From the NCBI GenBank assembly GCA_027681045.1, contig JAQDCK010000001.1, positions 62,001 through 126,000 on the forward strand: a stretch of DNA of 64,000 bases, in the 5' to 3' direction. Positions 38,191 through 46,680 of this stretch are shown here, piece by piece. The notes beneath the pieces are model-generated. The model searched no databases, had not been told where the DNA came from, and saw only the letters and a list, made by a program, of their open reading frames with translations. Made by a program: the position numbers and the translations under genes. Each line of letters opens with the position of its first letter. Position 1 is the first letter of the stretch. The DNA is from Lactobacillaceae bacterium AF64-9pH9TA (GTDB taxonomy: Bacteria; Bacillota; Bacilli; Lactobacillales; Lactobacillaceae).

Positions 38191-39384
38191 ATGAAATTTA
38201 AGAAAGCTTTCGGCGTAGCCGCCGCAACTATGATGTCCGCCGCAGCCCTGACTGGCTGTGCAACCGCCAAGACCAGCTCAACTGCCGGCAACAAGTCCAG
38301 CGACAATACGATCAGAATCGGGGTTAACCTGGAACTTTCTGGTGCAGTTGCCAGCTACGGCCAACAAGAAAAGAAGGGTGTTGCTTTAGCAGCTCAAGAA
38401 ATCAACAAGAAGGGCGTCAAGATCGGCGGCAAGACTTATAAGGTTAAGCTGTATGTCAGCGACAACAAGTCATCCACTTCAACTGCTGCTTCTGTAGCAG
38501 CTCAGCTTGCTAACAGCGACAAGATCGTTGCTCAAGTTGGGCCAGCAGCTACGGCTTACGCAACTGCTTCAATTGCCAACCTGACCAAGGCTGGCGTGCC
38601 AATGGTTGGTCCTTCAGCAACTGCTGCTGAATTCACTCAAACCAAGAGTGGCCAGACCCAAAAGTACGCTTTCCGTGCCTGCTTTATCGACCCGTTCCAG
38701 GGTAAGAAGGCTGCAGACTTCATGTACAACACTTTAAAGAAGAAGAGCGTGGCTATCATGGCTGACAACTCAACTGACTACGGTACTGGTCTGACTAAGT
38801 CCTTCACTAAGGAATTTACCAAGCTTGGCGGTAAGGTCGTTACTACCCAATACTTCCAGGCAGGTGACAAGGACTTCAACTCAACCCTGACTACCATCAA
38901 GGGCAAGAAGCCAGAAGCAATCTACCTGCCAGGTTACTACACTGAAATCGGTCTGGTCCTCAAGCAGGCCCGCGAAATGGGCTTAAACGTTCCAGTCGTT
39001 GGTGGTGACGGGATGGGCTCACCAAAGCTTGCTCAAATCGCTGGCAACAAGAACGCAACCAACGTTTACTACACTACCCACTTCTCAACCAAGTCCAAGG
39101 AACCAGAAGTTGTCAAGTTCCTGAAGGCTTACAAGGCTAAGTACGGTGAAGAACCAGCAACCTTCAGCTCCCTGGCATACGACTCAGTTTACATGATTGT
39201 CGACGCAGCCAAGAACGAAGGCGAAGTATCTTCAAGCGCTATCCAAAAGGGTCTGGCAAACCTGAAGAACTTCAAGGGCGTAACTGGGAACATCACCATG
39301 GACTCCAAGCACAACCCGCAAAAGTCAGTCGTTGTTGAACAAATGACTGACGGTAAGGTATCAAAGGCTTACACGGTTAAGTAA
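38191..39384 (+). CDS. livJ: Branched-chain amino acid ABC transporter, substrate-binding lipoprotein
   Basis: Extracellular binding protein (Leu/Ile/Val family, type I periplasmic fold) of 397 aa. The signal peptide ends in the lipobox LTGC with Cys23 as the lipid anchor. IRIGVNLELSGAVASYGQQEKKG is the typical start of the mature fold; VVGGDGMGS and SLAYDSVYM line the ligand cleft. Strong codon bias suggests high expression. ATG 38191 follows GGGGAAA. First structural gene of livJHMGF. Ligand preference is inferred from the family and leader. Confidence 0.92.
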   Translation: MKFKKAFGVAAATMMSAAALTGCATAKTSSTAGNKSSDNTIRIGVNLELSGAVASYGQQEKKGVALAAQEINKKGVKIGGKTYKVKLYVSDNKSSTSTAASVAAQLANSDKIVAQVGPAATAYATASIANLTKAGVPMVGPSATAAEFTQTKSGQTQKYAFRACFIDPFQGKKAADFMYNTLKKKSVAIMADNSTDYGTGLTKSFTKEFTKLGGKVVTTQYFQAGDKDFNSTLTTIKGKKPEAIYLPGYYTEIGLVLKQAREMGLNVPVVGGDGMGSPKLAQIAGNKNATNVYYTTHFSTKSKEPEVVKFLKAYKAKYGEEPATFSSLAYDSVYMIVDAAKNEGEVSSSAIQKGLANLKNFKGVTGNITMDSKHNPQKSVVVEQMTDGKVSKAYTVK

Positions 39385-39446
39385 TTAATTTTTTGATTTA
39401 ATATTTTAGCCGGTAATGCCACAGGCAAGTCAAGGAGGTTTTAAAC

Positions 39447-40325
39447 TTGCAAACATTTTTCCAGCAATTGATAAATGGGCTCTCCCTCGGCAGCATTTAT
39501 GCTTTGCTGGCTTTGGGATACATGATTGTTTACGGGATCTCAAAGCTGCTTAACTTCGCCCACGGGGATGTCTACATGCTAGGTGCTTACTGGGGTTACT
39601 ACACGATCAACTACCTGCACTTTGGCTTTATCACCGCCTTGATCACGGCTATGATTGTCTGTGGCTTGGCCGGCGTGATTATTGAAGCAGTTGCCTACCG
39701 GCCCTTGAGAAACGCACCCCGGGTGGCAGCCTTGATTACAGCCATCGGTGTTTCCTTCTTCCTTGAAAACGGGATGTCCTACCTGGTAACTTCAGACACG
39801 CGGAATTTCCCGCAGGTTATCAAGCGGAAGACCTTTGACCTGGGCGGGGTGACGATTTCCAACATCCAGCTGATCATCCTGGTCACTACTTTGATCTTGA
39901 TGCTGGGCTTGATGTACATTATCAACTACACCAAGACTGGTCGGGCCATGCGGTCAGTTTCAACTGACTACGACGCAGCCAGCTTGATGGGGATCAACAT
40001 CAACCACACGGTTTCAATTACTTTTGCCCTGGGCAGTGCCCTGGCGGGGGCGGCCGGCGTTCTGATCGGCTTGTACTACAACTCAATCGACCCGTTGATG
40101 GGGATGACGCCAGGGATCAAGGCCTTTGTTGCCGCCGTGCTCGGCGGGATCGGGTCCATCCCAGGGGCAGCTGTCGGCGGCTTCTTGATTGGTCTTCTGG
40201 AAACGGCCGTCCAGGCTATGGGCTTCTCAGCCTTCAGAGACGCGGCCGTCTACATCGTTTTGATTGTTATCCTGCTTGTCCTGCCGGGTGGTCTGTTTGG
40301 CAAGAAGCAAGTTGAAAAGGTTTAG
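39447..40325 (+). CDS. livH: Branched-chain amino acid ABC transporter permease LivH
   Basis: Membrane subunit of 292 aa with about eight helices. QQLINGLSLGSIYALLALGYMIVYG and LLNFAHGDVYMLG are LivH hallmarks, as is GGIGSIPGAAVGGFLIGLLE near the C-terminus. The start is TTG 39447, eight bases after AAGGAGG; no ATG is available. It is expected to pair with LivM in the membrane. 14 bases separate it from livM. Confidence 0.94.
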   Translation: MQTFFQQLINGLSLGSIYALLALGYMIVYGISKLLNFAHGDVYMLGAYWGYYTINYLHFGFITALITAMIVCGLAGVIIEAVAYRPLRNAPRVAALITAIGVSFFLENGMSYLVTSDTRNFPQVIKRKTFDLGGVTISNIQLIILVTTLILMLGLMYIINYTKTGRAMRSVSTDYDAASLMGININHTVSITFALGSALAGAAGVLIGLYYNSIDPLMGMTPGIKAFVAAVLGGIGSIPGAAVGGFLIGLLETAVQAMGFSAFRDAAVYIVLIVILLVLPGGLFGKKQVEKV

Positions 40326-40339
40326 GAGGAAGAAGTCAG

Positions 40340-41314
40340 ATGAAGAAAAACTGGAAATATAATCTTTGCTGGCTGATCCTCATGGTGGCAGGATTTTACT
40401 TGATCAACACCTTGATGCTGACCGGCGTGATCAATACCTTCTTGGAAAACATGCTGGTAACGATTGGGATCAACATCATTCTGGCGGTCGGGCTGAACCT
40501 GGTCATCGGCTTTTCTGGTCAATTCTCATTGGGCCACGCAGGCTTCATGGCCCTGGGGGCTTACGCCACCGGGATCATGACCCAGACAATGAACTCAGCA
40601 GGCGGCTTTTACCTGTCAGTTCTGGTCGGGGTAGTTCTGGCAATTATCGTTGCCTTGCTGGTTGGTATTCCGACTTTGCGCCTGCACGGCGACTACTTCG
40701 CCATCGCGACGATGGGGGCAGCGGAAATCATCAGAATCGTGATCAACAACATGAAGATCACCAACGGGGCAGCTGGTTTGTTCAACATTCCTCAGTTTGC
40801 AACCTGGGATGTTGTTTACATCTTTGTTTGCCTCACCACGATCGTGACCGTCAACTTCATTCACAGCCGTGACGGCCGGGCGGTTATCTCCATCCGGGAA
40901 AACGAAATCGCGGCTGAAGCCATGGGGGTTGACACGACCAAGTGGAAGTTGTCAGCCTTTGTTTTAGGGGCGGCAACGGCAGCTATCGCCGGTTCCCTGT
41001 ATGCTTCTTACCTGCAGACGATCGTGCCATCCAGCTTCGGGATCATGGAATCAATCAACATTTTGATTTTCGTGGTTCTTGGCGGCTTGGGTAGCATTAC
41101 CGGGACCTTCGTGGCCACCACCCTCTTGGGCGTTCTGGACGCGGCCCTGCAAAGCCTGGGCGTTTTGCGGATGGTCTTCTACGCGGTAGCTTTGATCATC
41201 ATCATGATCTTCAAGCCAGGCGGTCTGTTTGGTAAATGGGAATTCTCTTTCAAGCGCCTGTTGACTAAAAAGCAAGACGGCGACATGAAAGAAGCCGGAA
41301 AAGAAAGCAAGTAG
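40340..41314 (+). CDS. livM: Branched-chain amino acid ABC transporter permease LivM
   Basis: Second membrane subunit, 324 aa, about nine helices. LVIGFSGQFSLGHAGFMALGAYA and the cytoplasmic coupling loop SIRENEIAAEAMGVDTTKWK (EAA-like) are typical; GGLGSITGTFVATTLLG follows. A short charged tail extends beyond the last helix. GAGGAAGAAG precedes the ATG. Works with LivH, two ATPases and the lipoprotein. Confidence 0.94.
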   Translation: MKKNWKYNLCWLILMVAGFYLINTLMLTGVINTFLENMLVTIGINIILAVGLNLVIGFSGQFSLGHAGFMALGAYATGIMTQTMNSAGGFYLSVLVGVVLAIIVALLVGIPTLRLHGDYFAIATMGAAEIIRIVINNMKITNGAAGLFNIPQFATWDVVYIFVCLTTIVTVNFIHSRDGRAVISIRENEIAAEAMGVDTTKWKLSAFVLGAATAAIAGSLYASYLQTIVPSSFGIMESINILIFVVLGGLGSITGTFVATTLLGVLDAALQSLGVLRMVFYAVALIIIMIFKPGGLFGKWEFSFKRLLTKKQDGDMKEAGKESK

Positions 41315-41329
41315 TGAGGAGGAACTGAA

Positions 41330-42106
41330 ATGACAGATGCTTTAAACGCGGACCACATCACCAAAGTCTTTGGCGGTTTGACCGCGGTCGACGATGTTTC
41401 TCTGCACGTGGGTGAAAAAGAACTGGTTGCCTTGATCGGTCCTAACGGGGCCGGGAAGACCACCTTCTTCAACTGCCTGACCGGGGTGGCACCAGCCACG
41501 ACTGGGACGGTCAAGATCGGTGGCCAGGAAGTCAAGAAGAACACCAAGGCCTACAAGGTGGCCCAGATGGGGATTTCCAGAACCTTCCAGAACATCCGCC
41601 TCTTCAGCCAGTTGTCCGTTTTGGAAAATGTCTTGATCGCCTTGACCAACCATTACAAGGAAAACTTCTTGACAGCGGTTCTCCGGCTTCCAGCTTACTA
41701 TAGGACGGAAGACGCCATGGAAGAGCGGGCCAAGGAACTATTAAAGGACTTTGACCTAGAGGACGTTATGTACTTCCCGGCCGGCAGCCTTCCATACGGG
41801 ACCCAGCGGCGGGTGGAAATCGTCCGGGCCCTGGCTACTGACCCCAAGATCATCTGCCTGGATGAACCAGCCGCGGGGATGAACCCGGAAGAAACGGCTG
41901 ATTTGACCAGATTGATCAAACGCCTGCAGACTGAATACGGGATTGCTGTTCTTTTGATTGAACACGACATGTCCCTGGTCATGAACCTGGCGGAAAGAAT
42001 CTATGTTTTAGCCGAAGGCAAGCTGCTGGCTAAGGGGACGCCAAGTGAAATCCAAAATGACGAAGCCGTTATCAACGCTTACCTCGGAGGTGGAGCAGAT
42101 GTCTAA
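41330..42106 (+). CDS. livG: Branched-chain amino acid ABC transporter ATPase LivG
   Basis: Cytoplasmic ATPase, 258 aa. Walker A GPNGAGKTT (about residues 36-44), signature region PYGTQRRVEIVRALA (degenerate LSGGQ as usual in LivG) and Walker B IICLDEPAAGMNP, then the H-loop LLIEHDM. The MGISRTFQNIRLF segment is typical of LivG. GAGGAAC precedes the ATG. The stop overlaps livF by eight bases. Confidence 0.95.
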   Translation: MTDALNADHITKVFGGLTAVDDVSLHVGEKELVALIGPNGAGKTTFFNCLTGVAPATTGTVKIGGQEVKKNTKAYKVAQMGISRTFQNIRLFSQLSVLENVLIALTNHYKENFLTAVLRLPAYYRTEDAMEERAKELLKDFDLEDVMYFPAGSLPYGTQRRVEIVRALATDPKIICLDEPAAGMNPEETADLTRLIKRLQTEYGIAVLLIEHDMSLVMNLAERIYVLAEGKLLAKGTPSEIQNDEAVINAYLGGGADV

Positions 42107-42815
42107 AGAAATTTTGAAAGTCGACCAGCTCTCAGTCAATTACGGGGCAATCAAGGCGGTCCGCGATGTCAGCTTTGACATTAAAGAAGGCGAAATCGTT
42201 ACCTTGATTGGGGCTAACGGGGCCGGCAAGTCGACAATTTTGAAGGCTATCTCCGGTCTCTTAAAGCCGGCTAATGGCGAGATCGTCTTTCTGGGCCAGT
42301 CCCTGACTAAGCTGACCGCGCCTAAGATCGTGGCTGCAGGGGTCTCCCAGGTACCGGAAGGGCGGCGTATTTTTGCCGGGATGACGGTTAAGGAAAATTT
42401 GCAGCTGGGGGCTTACCTCAGAAAGGACAAGGATGGGGTGGAAAAGGACATGGAGGCCATGTTCAAGCGCTTCCCGATCTTGAAGGAACGGCAAAAGCAA
42501 GACGCCGCCACTCTTTCCGGCGGGGAACAGCAGATGCTGGCCATGGCCCGGGCCTTGATGGCCCGGCCGAAGCTGCTCTTGCTGGATGAACCATCAATGG
42601 GTTTGGCGCCAATCTACATCCAGGAAATTTTTGACATTATTAATAGCATCAACAAGGAAGGCATGACTGTTCTCTTGATTGAACAAAACGCCCGGCAGGC
42701 CCTCAGCATTGCCAACCGGGGCTACGTTTTGGCTTCAGGTGAAGTCAAGATGTCCGGCAGCGGGCAAGACCTGCTTAGCGACCCGGCCGTGCAAAAGGCC
42801 TACCTTGGCGGTTAA
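42099..42815 (+). CDS. livF: Branched-chain amino acid ABC transporter ATPase LivF
   Basis: Second cytoplasmic ATPase, 238 aa, expected to dimerise with LivG. Walker A GANGAGKST, signature LSGGEQQMLAMARALM, Walker B LLLLDEPSMGLAP and H-loop LLIEQNA. VPEGRRIFAGMTVKENL is diagnostic of LivF. ATG 42099 (MSKEILKV) follows GGAGGTGGA; the frame is open further upstream but without such a site. Last gene of the operon; a terminator follows. Confidence 0.95.
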   Translation: MSKEILKVDQLSVNYGAIKAVRDVSFDIKEGEIVTLIGANGAGKSTILKAISGLLKPANGEIVFLGQSLTKLTAPKIVAAGVSQVPEGRRIFAGMTVKENLQLGAYLRKDKDGVEKDMEAMFKRFPILKERQKQDAATLSGGEQQMLAMARALMARPKLLLLDEPSMGLAPIYIQEIFDIINSINKEGMTVLLIEQNARQALSIANRGYVLASGEVKMSGSGQDLLSDPAVQKAYLGG

Positions 42816-42819
42816 AAAT

Positions 42820-42866
42820 AATAACCTTCGAAATTGGGAAAGAGATTTCGGAGGTTATTTTTTCTT
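42820..42866 (+). terminator. Terminator of the liv operon
   Basis: Fifteen-pair stem AATAACCTTCGAAAT with ATTTCGGAGGTTATT (one G-U), then T-run. The following 100 bases to the next gene are AT-rich with no clear promoter. Confidence 0.9.
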
Positions 42867-42969
42867 CAATTTTCGTTTCTAGGAAAAGCCGGTTCTATCG
42901 AGTGTAATTAAGTTTAGATTAAAAAACGCTGATAATGAGATTGGATTTAATATAAATAGGAGGAAAAAG

Positions 42970-44121
42970 ATGGCGGGATTTAACACCCGGCTGGTTCACC
43001 AGCCCCGGCAAGACGACAATCAAACAGGGGCAGTTGCCGTGCCGGTTTACAAGGCGACCACTTTTGCCTACCCAAAGATCGGGGCGGAAGTAAAGTATGA
43101 CTATTCTCGGTCAGGCAACCCGACCAGAAATGCCGTTGAAGAGCAGCTGGCCAGCCTGGAGGGCGGCGACCGGGCCTTTGCTTTTGCCAGCGGGATGGCG
43201 GCGATTCACGCGGCTTTGGCGATTTTTGAAGCAGGGGACCATATCGTGATCGGTGACCAGATCTATGGGGGCACCTTCCGGATCGTCTACCAGTACTTCA
43301 AAGACCGGGGCTTGGAATTCACGGCAGTTGACACCCGGGATTTGGCGGCAGTAGAAAAAGCCATCCAGCCGAATACCAAGGCAGTCTACTTTGAGCCGGT
43401 GACTAACCCGCTCTTGCAGGTGACGCCGGTTGAGGGGATTGCCAAATTGGCCCATGAGCACGGCATCTTGGCTATTACCGACAACACATTCCTCAGCCCA
43501 TATCTTTTGCGGCCGCTTGAATATGGGGCAGACCTGGTCGTTCACAGCGCGACCAAGTACCTGGCCGGCCACTCTGATGTCAGTGCCGGGGCCGTCATTG
43601 CCAAGGGTGAAGAGCTGGCTGACCGGGTCTATTTCGTGCAAAATGCCATTGGGGGGATTTTATCGCCGGAAGATTCCAATGAGCTGGCCCGGGGAATCAA
43701 GACCCTGTCTCTGCGCTTAGACCGGCAGATGGAAAATGTCCTGGCGATTATTGGATTTTTGAAAAAGCGGGCCGGAATCGCCAAGATCTACTATCCAGGT
43801 GACCCGGACCTAGCTGGTTATGATGACCTACGCAAAGAGGCCAAAGGGGCTGGCGGGGTCTTCTCCTGTGAACTAGACAAGGAAATTTATGACCCGGTTG
43901 TTTTTGTCAACAGTCTGAACCTATTCAGTCTGGCGGTGAGTTTGGGGGCGGTTGAAAGCCTGGTCGAACTGCCAAGCAAGATGAGCCATGCTGAATTGTC
44001 AGAAGAAGAGCAGCTGGCTGCCGGCATCAAGCCAGGCCTTATCCGCTTTTCCGTGGGCATTGAGGACGTGGCTGACCTGATCGCCGACATTGACCAGGCC
44101 CTGGCCAAAGCTAAAAGATAA
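42970..44121 (+). CDS. Trans-sulfuration PLP enzyme (cystathionine gamma-synthase/lyase family), gene 1
   Basis: Cys/Met metabolism fold-type I enzyme, 383 aa. YDYSRSGNPTRNAVEEQLASLEGG holds the phosphate-binding Tyr and Arg; ITDNTFLSPYLLRPLEYGADLVVHSATKYLAGHSD contains the cofactor aspartate and Schiff-base lysine (in SATKYL). GMAAIHAAL is the PLP-stacking segment region. It could act as cystathionine gamma-synthase, gamma-lyase or beta-lyase; sequence reading alone does not decide. AGGAGGAAAAAG precedes the ATG. The next gene is a paralog, so both probably act on linked substrates. Confidence 0.9.
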   Translation: MAGFNTRLVHQPRQDDNQTGAVAVPVYKATTFAYPKIGAEVKYDYSRSGNPTRNAVEEQLASLEGGDRAFAFASGMAAIHAALAIFEAGDHIVIGDQIYGGTFRIVYQYFKDRGLEFTAVDTRDLAAVEKAIQPNTKAVYFEPVTNPLLQVTPVEGIAKLAHEHGILAITDNTFLSPYLLRPLEYGADLVVHSATKYLAGHSDVSAGAVIAKGEELADRVYFVQNAIGGILSPEDSNELARGIKTLSLRLDRQMENVLAIIGFLKKRAGIAKIYYPGDPDLAGYDDLRKEAKGAGGVFSCELDKEIYDPVVFVNSLNLFSLAVSLGAVESLVELPSKMSHAELSEEEQLAAGIKPGLIRFSVGIEDVADLIADIDQALAKAKR

Positions 44122-44146
44122 TGGATTTGAGGAAATGGAGAAAAAG

Positions 44147-45274
44147 ATGACAGAAAAAGATAATCGGTCTTTTGAGACTATCGTAGCGGAGGCTGGCAGC
44201 ATCAAAGATGGTGCTAATCCGGTTGCCCAGCCCCTTTACTTGTCGGCATGTTACCGGCACCCAGACTTGGACCAGGCGGTCAACTTTGACCGCTTGCAGG
44301 GCTTTACTTATTCCCGGGTGGAAACCCCCAACCGGAAAACCGTGGAAGAGACCCTGACCAAACTGGAAGAAGGCTATCAAGGCTTCGCTGTAGCCAGCGG
44401 GATGGCAGCTGTCCAGCTGGTCTTGAGCGTTTTGAAGACCGGGGATGAAGTGGTCAGCCTAGATGACCTTTACGGGGGCGACTTCCGCTACTTCCGCCAC
44501 TTGGAAGACCACTTCCAGATCAAGTTCAAGCTCTGGAACGGGAAAGCTTTGGAAAATTTGGAGGAGCTTTTGACGCCAAAGACCAAGCTGGTTTGGCTGG
44601 AAACCCCGTCAAACCCAATGATGAAGAGCGTGGACATCCAGGCCGTAGCTGATGCTGTTCATAACTACAAGCCGGATATCCTGGTGGCCGTTGACAATAC
44701 TTTTTACACGCCATATTACCAAAAGCCGCTGACCCAAGGGGCAGATGTGGTCATTCACTCAGCCACCAAGTACCTGGGCGGGCACAACGACATTTTAGGC
44801 GGGATCGTGGTGGTCAAGGATCCGGTTTTGGCTGACTTTTACTTCCAATACACGATCACGGTTGGCGATACCATGTCGGCTTTTGACAGCTGGCTTTTGA
44901 CCAGAAGCTTGAAGACTCTTCCTTTAAGAATGCAGCAGCACACGGCCAGTGCGAAAAAGATCGTTTCCTTCCTGGAGCGGGCACCGCACGTGGAAAAAGT
45001 CCTCTATCCAGGCAAGGCGGGGATGATCTCCTTTTATTTGGACAGTGACGAGGAAGTCGACCGGGTTCTGAGGAGAGTCAAGCTAATTACTTTCGCGGAA
45101 AGCCTGGGCGGGGCGGAAAGCCTTTTGACCATTCCTTACTACCAGACCCATGACGACGTTGAGGAAGACCAGCGCCTTAGGCTGGGAATTACTCCGCGGC
45201 TTTTGCGGCTCTCAGTGGGCCTGGAAAACGCGGACGACTTGATTGCCGACCTGGCCCAGGCCTTGGGGGAATAA
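44147..45274 (+). CDS. Trans-sulfuration PLP enzyme (cystathionine lyase family), gene 2
   Basis: Divergent paralog of the preceding gene, 375 aa. The lysine motif SATKYLGGHNDILGG is intact, but the phosphate-binding segment reads YSRVETPNRKTVEE instead of YSRSGNPTR. The stretch after EKVLYPG, usually about 30 residues long before the GGM/SF strand, is shortened to YPGKAGMISFYL. ATG 44147 is used because GGAG lies six bases before it; ATG 44135 is an alternative. Cystathionine beta-lyase is the most likely class, with low certainty. Likely cotranscribed with gene 1. Confidence 0.85.
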   Translation: MTEKDNRSFETIVAEAGSIKDGANPVAQPLYLSACYRHPDLDQAVNFDRLQGFTYSRVETPNRKTVEETLTKLEEGYQGFAVASGMAAVQLVLSVLKTGDEVVSLDDLYGGDFRYFRHLEDHFQIKFKLWNGKALENLEELLTPKTKLVWLETPSNPMMKSVDIQAVADAVHNYKPDILVAVDNTFYTPYYQKPLTQGADVVIHSATKYLGGHNDILGGIVVVKDPVLADFYFQYTITVGDTMSAFDSWLLTRSLKTLPLRMQQHTASAKKIVSFLERAPHVEKVLYPGKAGMISFYLDSDEEVDRVLRRVKLITFAESLGGAESLLTIPYYQTHDDVEEDQRLRLGITPRLLRLSVGLENADDLIADLAQALGE

Positions 45275-45278
45275 AAGC

Positions 45279-45312
45279 AAAAAACAAGTTCCAGAAGCCG
45301 GAACTTGTTTTT
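45279..45312. terminator. Bidirectional terminator between gene 2 and the ArsC-family gene
   Basis: Thirteen-pair stem AAAAACAAGTTCC with GGAACTTGTTTTT, AGAAGCC loop; A-run and T-run suit both converging genes. Confidence 0.9.
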
Positions 45313-45314
45313 GC

Positions 45315-45671
45315 TTATTTCCATGTCTGCTCGTAGACCTCTTCTTTAAAGCCGCAGGTTAAGTGCTGGTCATCAACGACCAGGGGGCGCTTGATCAGCT
45401 TGCCATCTTTAGACAAGAGATCAGCGGCTTCTTCCAGAGTCATGTCCGGTAACTTGTCTTTCAAGCCCATTTGCCGGTAGTGCTGGCCGCTGGTATTGAA
45501 AAAGTAGCGCAGGCCGCGGTCCTGGTACTTGGTCAGCCAGGATAAGAGCAGGTCTTTCTCCGGCGGAGTCTCTACCAGGTCCTGGAAGTCATAGCTGATT
45601 CCCTTGTCGTCAAACCACTTCTGGGCCTTGCGGGAAGTGGAGCAGCGCTTGTATCCATAGAATTTTGGCAT
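45315..45671 (-). CDS. ArsC/Spx family protein
   Basis: Thioredoxin-fold protein of 118 aa. N-terminal FYGYKRCSTSRKAQKW carries a CxxS redox site (Cys10) instead of the CxxC of Spx; the C-terminal GKLIKRPLVV is the conserved cis-proline segment. This places it with YusI/ArsC-like proteins rather than with the RNA polymerase-binding regulator Spx. Function unknown; a thiol reductase or adaptor is possible. GAGGGA precedes the ATG on the minus strand. Confidence 0.85.
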   Translation of the reverse strand: MPKFYGYKRCSTSRKAQKWFDDKGISYDFQDLVETPPEKDLLLSWLTKYQDRGLRYFFNTSGQHYRQMGLKDKLPDMTLEEAADLLSKDGKLIKRPLVVDDQHLTCGFKEEVYEQTWK

Positions 45672-45760
45672 ATTTTTCCCTCGATTTCTTCCTTTAAATT
45701 ATCTCTTTTGAGTTTAACGCAAAAAATCCTGCAAAAACAGGAATTTGCCTGGCAAAAGAC

Positions 45761-45790
45761 TTGAGCCAGGCGGGTAAAGCGTGCTATACT
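45761..45790 (+). promoter_or_regulatory. Promoter for rplU-rpmA
   Basis: TTGAGC at 45761-45766, 18-base spacer and TATACT at 45785-45790, directly before the structured leader. Confidence 0.7.
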
Positions 45791-45796
45791 AACAGA

Positions 45797-45908
45797 GTTG
45801 CAATTTGAGTGATACCTCGATTCTGCAACCGCGCAGATAAGGTTGACAAGCCTGCTTTGGGCAGCACCTTTGATGGCGAGTCTAAGTAATTTTATACGGA
45901 GGTGTACT
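45797..45908 (+). promoter_or_regulatory. L21 leader (ribosomal protein mRNA leader)
   Basis: Structured 5' leader at the position of the known Firmicutes L21 leader. GTTGCA (45797-45802) pairs with TGCAAC (45824-45829) enclosing TTGAG/CTCGA; a second hairpin has AAGGT (45839-45843) with ACCTT (45866-45870) enclosing CCTGC/GGGCAG. It probably mediates autoregulation by a ribosomal protein; identity as this family rests on position and fold, not a model search. Confidence 0.7.
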
Positions 45909-45909
45909 A

Positions 45910-46221
45910 ATGTACGCAGTTATTAAGACCGGTGGCAAGCAATACAAGGTTGCCGAAGGCGAAAGTATCTTCGTTGAAAAGCTTGACGTACAAGCTGGCG
46001 AAGAAGTTGTTTTTGACCAAGTTATCCTGGTAGCTAATGGTGACGACGTTAAGGTTGGTACTCCATTAGTTGAAGGTGCTAAGGTAGTTGCTAGTGTTGA
46101 CAAGCAAGGCAAGGAAAAGAAGGTTGTAACTTTCAAGTACAAGCCAAAGAAGCACTCACATTCTAAGTACGGTCACCGTCAACCTTACACCAAGGTTACT
46201 GTTAAGAGCATCGAAGCTTAG
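45910..46221 (+). CDS. rplU: 50S ribosomal protein L21
   Basis: Large-subunit protein binding 23S r[28 protein letters not shown] is the typical beginning and [22 protein letters not shown] the conserved basic end; 103 aa is normal. CGGAGGTG lies seven bases before the ATG. In most Firmicutes prp (ysxB) lies between rplU and rpmA; here rpmA begins 16 bases after the rplU stop, so prp is absent from the locus. Confidence 0.98.
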   Translation: MYAVIKTGGKQYKVAEGESIFVEKLDVQAGEEVVFDQVILVANGDDVKVGTPLVEGAKVVASVDKQGKEKKVVTFKYKPKKHSHSKYGHRQPYTKVTVKSIEA

Positions 46222-46236
46222 TAAGAGGTGAACACT

Positions 46237-46536
46237 ATGATGATGAACATTCTTTCAAACGCAAAGTTACTCGCCCACCACAAGGGTGGTGGTTCAACTG
46301 CCAACGGTCGTAACTCAGCTGGTCGTCGTTTGGGCGCAAAGCGTGCCGACGGTCAAGAAGTACACGCTGGCTCAATCATCTACCGTCAACGTGGTACTAA
46401 GATCCACCCAGGCAAGAACGTTGGCCGTGGTGGCGACGACACTTTGTTCGCGCTGACTAACGGTGTTGTTAAGTTCGAACGTCTTGGCAAGTACAAGAAG
46501 CAAGTTTCTGTTTTGCCAGTAGAAGACGCTGAATAA
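46237..46536 (+). CDS. rpmA: 50S ribosomal protein L27
   Basis: Large-subunit protein whose N-terminus reaches the peptidyl transferase centre. The body [23 protein letters not shown] is canonical. In Firmicutes a leader ending in LQxFA is removed by the protease Prp; here the extension reads [13 protein letters not shown], with the FA replaced by LA, and prp is not beside it. ATG 46237 follows GAGGTG; three consecutive ATGs are possible starts. 99 aa. Followed by a terminator. Confidence 0.96.
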   Translation: MMMNILSNAKLLAHHKGGGSTANGRNSAGRRLGAKRADGQEVHAGSIIYRQRGTKIHPGKNVGRGGDDTLFALTNGVVKFERLGKYKKQVSVLPVEDAE

Positions 46537-46551
46537 TCAAGCCGGCAAAGG

Positions 46552-46580
46552 AGCAGACAGCCCAGCTGCCTGCTTTTTTC
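46552..46580 (+). terminator. Terminator after rpmA
   Basis: Stem AGCAGACAGC with GCTGCCTGCT (one A-C mismatch), loop CCA, then TTTTTT. Confidence 0.8.
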
Positions 46581-46680
46581 TTGCCCTTTTTCCAGGGAAA
46601 GCATGTTTAAGTCCTTGATCTTTTGTATAATAAAAGCATCATGAATAAAAGCTTAAAAGCTGCAGAAAAGGATGGTGCTT

